5,606 nucleotides of DNA from Spirochaetaceae bacterium. Lineage in GTDB: Bacteria > Spirochaetota > Spirochaetia > Treponematales > Breznakiellaceae. The position numbers and the translations under genes are program-made. Shown here piece after piece: positions 5,102 to 5,606 of the stretch. The notes beneath the pieces were generated by a model. The model searched no databases. It had not been told where the DNA came from and saw nothing but the letters and a program-made list of their open reading frames with translations. Position 1 is the stretch's first letter, and each line of letters begins with the position of its first letter. Location: assembly GCA_031267475.1 (NCBI GenBank), contig JAIRZA010000033.1, forward strand, positions 1 through 5,606. Direction: 5' to 3'.

Positions 5102-5330
5102 CAAACAACGTTCTCATCTGTTTACGACGTTGCGGACTTTAGTCCGATGCCAGCCCGGATAAGGGCTTTGCGGCGGCATATTGCCAAAGCATCCTTTCCG
5201 AACGAAAGGTGACCAGGGCTGGCAAAATGTGGCGGAGTTTTGGCGCGGGAATGAGCGGAGCGAATGACCTAGCCAAAACGTAGCCCGAGGGCGCTTCAGC
5301 GCCCGAAGCGTAAACAGTCCCGTTATGTGC
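5102..5330 (-). repeat. large nested palindrome, candidate integron attC site
   Basis: Outer arms CTGTTTACG (5118-5126) and CGTAAACAG (5309-5317) are perfect. Outside them are attC-like boxes: on the minus strand ACATAAC (5328-5322) and GTTGTTTG (5109-5102), which pair over most positions. Inside are several hairpins: CGGACT/AGTCCG (5133-5146), TGCCAGCCC/GGGCTGGCA (5148-5156 and 5216-5224) enclosing CCTTTC/GAAAGG (5193-5209), GTTTTGGC/GCCAAAAC (5237-5244 and 5272-5279), and GGGCGC/GCGCCC (5289-5304). It sits between the stop of the 55-residue ORF and the ribosome binding site of the dehydrogenase, as an attC does between cassettes. At about 229 bases it is longer than usual attC sites (about 57-141), so the identification is an inference. 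Confidence 0.5.
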
Positions 5331-5339
5331 AGTGCCTTG

Positions 5340-5507
5340 CTACACTATCATATTCATATGACTTAACCCAAAAGTTTTCCATACAGCACAATATGGACAT
5401 AATTCATCTTCTTTAATTTTTTTCCACGGCATATTATCACAATCATTTGTGATGACAATTTTTTTATCATGTAATTCATTAGATATTAGCCGAGTGCGTT
5501 CAACCAT
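5340..5507 (-). CDS. small hypothetical protein with a CPYC motif
   Basis: A 55-residue frame runs from the ATG at 5507 to a TAG at 5342-5340. The product starts MVERTRLISNEL, is rich in Lys, Asp and Asn, and has a CxxC pair (CPYC, residues 37-40) plus a third Cys at 23. The two close Cys could bind a metal or be redox-active. I recognise no family. It is AT-rich like the dehydrogenase gene and unlike the surface-protein genes. The stop lies ten bases before the attC-like box at 5328, the spacing typical of cassette genes. There is no visible ribosome binding site before the ATG and an in-frame TAA lies upstream, so the start is uncertain. It may be the 3' part of a longer gene cut at a junction near 5508. 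Confidence 0.45.
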   Translation of the reverse strand: MVERTRLISNELHDKKIVITNDCDNMPWKKIKEDELCPYCAVWKTFGLSHMNMIV

Positions 5508-5606
5508 GGTGCTACCGAGGCGGATATTTTAAGGGTTATTGAATGTAACGGGTACATGCAGGCGCGCCCGACACTGATTTTGAGAAAATCGCCTCCCTAT
5601 GGGGTG
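5490..5606 (+). pseudogene. startless plus-strand frame, possible gene remnant cut by the window edge
   Basis: After a TAG at 5487-5489 the frame stays open for 39 codons to the window end. It reads with protein-like composition (HGATEADILRVIECNGYM, then QARPTLILRKSPPYGV). No ATG, GTG or TTG start precedes this stretch; the first ATG lies inside it. It overlaps the first codons of the minus-strand ORF at 5340-5507. One reading is the body of a gene whose 5' end was lost at a recombination junction near 5490-5508. The alternative is a chance open frame. No function can be assigned. Confidence 0.3.

Noticed and set aside
5101..5330. Structured RNA or riboswitch upstream of the dehydrogenase
   Set aside because: The hairpins are many and perfect, but I recognise no riboswitch or T-box core. 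The box-like ends and placement between genes fit a recombination site better.

Overview
The window looks like accessory DNA from a spirochaete, most likely a Treponema-like gut or host-associated bacterium. This is inferred from gene content, not proven. The signs are a lipoprotein with a relaxed lipobox followed by a divergent InlB-type 'FxMPxxDV' domain, cadherin-like domains and InlB/Listeria-Bacteroides repeats; a small outer-membrane protein with a '..IFAQE' signal peptide end; long G/C homopolymer tracts; and a large attC-like palindrome. All confident genes lie on the minus strand, so the window reads from right to left.

From right to left: (a) 5490-5606 is a plus-strand reading frame without a start, cut by the window edge. 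(b) 5340-5507 is an AT-rich 55-residue ORF with a CPYC motif. Its stop codon lies 10 bases from (c) a roughly 229-base nested palindrome (5102-5330) with attC-like ends. (d) 4297-5061 encodes a short-chain dehydrogenase/reductase of the DltE-like type, also AT-rich. It starts about 40 bases after the palindrome and its last codons lie inside another palindrome. Items b-d look like integron-type gene cassettes, although no integrase is visible. (e) 3616-4296 has no confident gene. It holds several hairpins, a near-consensus promoter facing left, and a 14-base G tract (C on the transcribed sense strand). (f) 3037-3615 encodes a small exported beta-barrel-like protein, with a terminator overlapping its stop codon.

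(g) 260-2903 is a large surface lipoprotein gene with its own promoter and a repeated 11-base element in its leader. Its reading frame is broken at a run of 15 G on the coding strand. The break falls in the middle of one recognisable domain, and removing one G (or adding two) would restore a single protein of about 880 residues. The gene is therefore most simply a phase-variable (contingency) surface lipoprotein caught in the OFF state, unless the tract length is a sequencing error. It ends at a strong hairpin. (h) 1-97 holds a good sigma-70 promoter, a strong ribosome binding site and the first ten codons of another minus-strand gene.

The main points are the in-gene G tract, the second homopolymer between a promoter and the outer-membrane protein gene, and the cassette-like organisation around the dehydrogenase. 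The first two suggest switchable surface proteins and the last suggests mobile gene capture.
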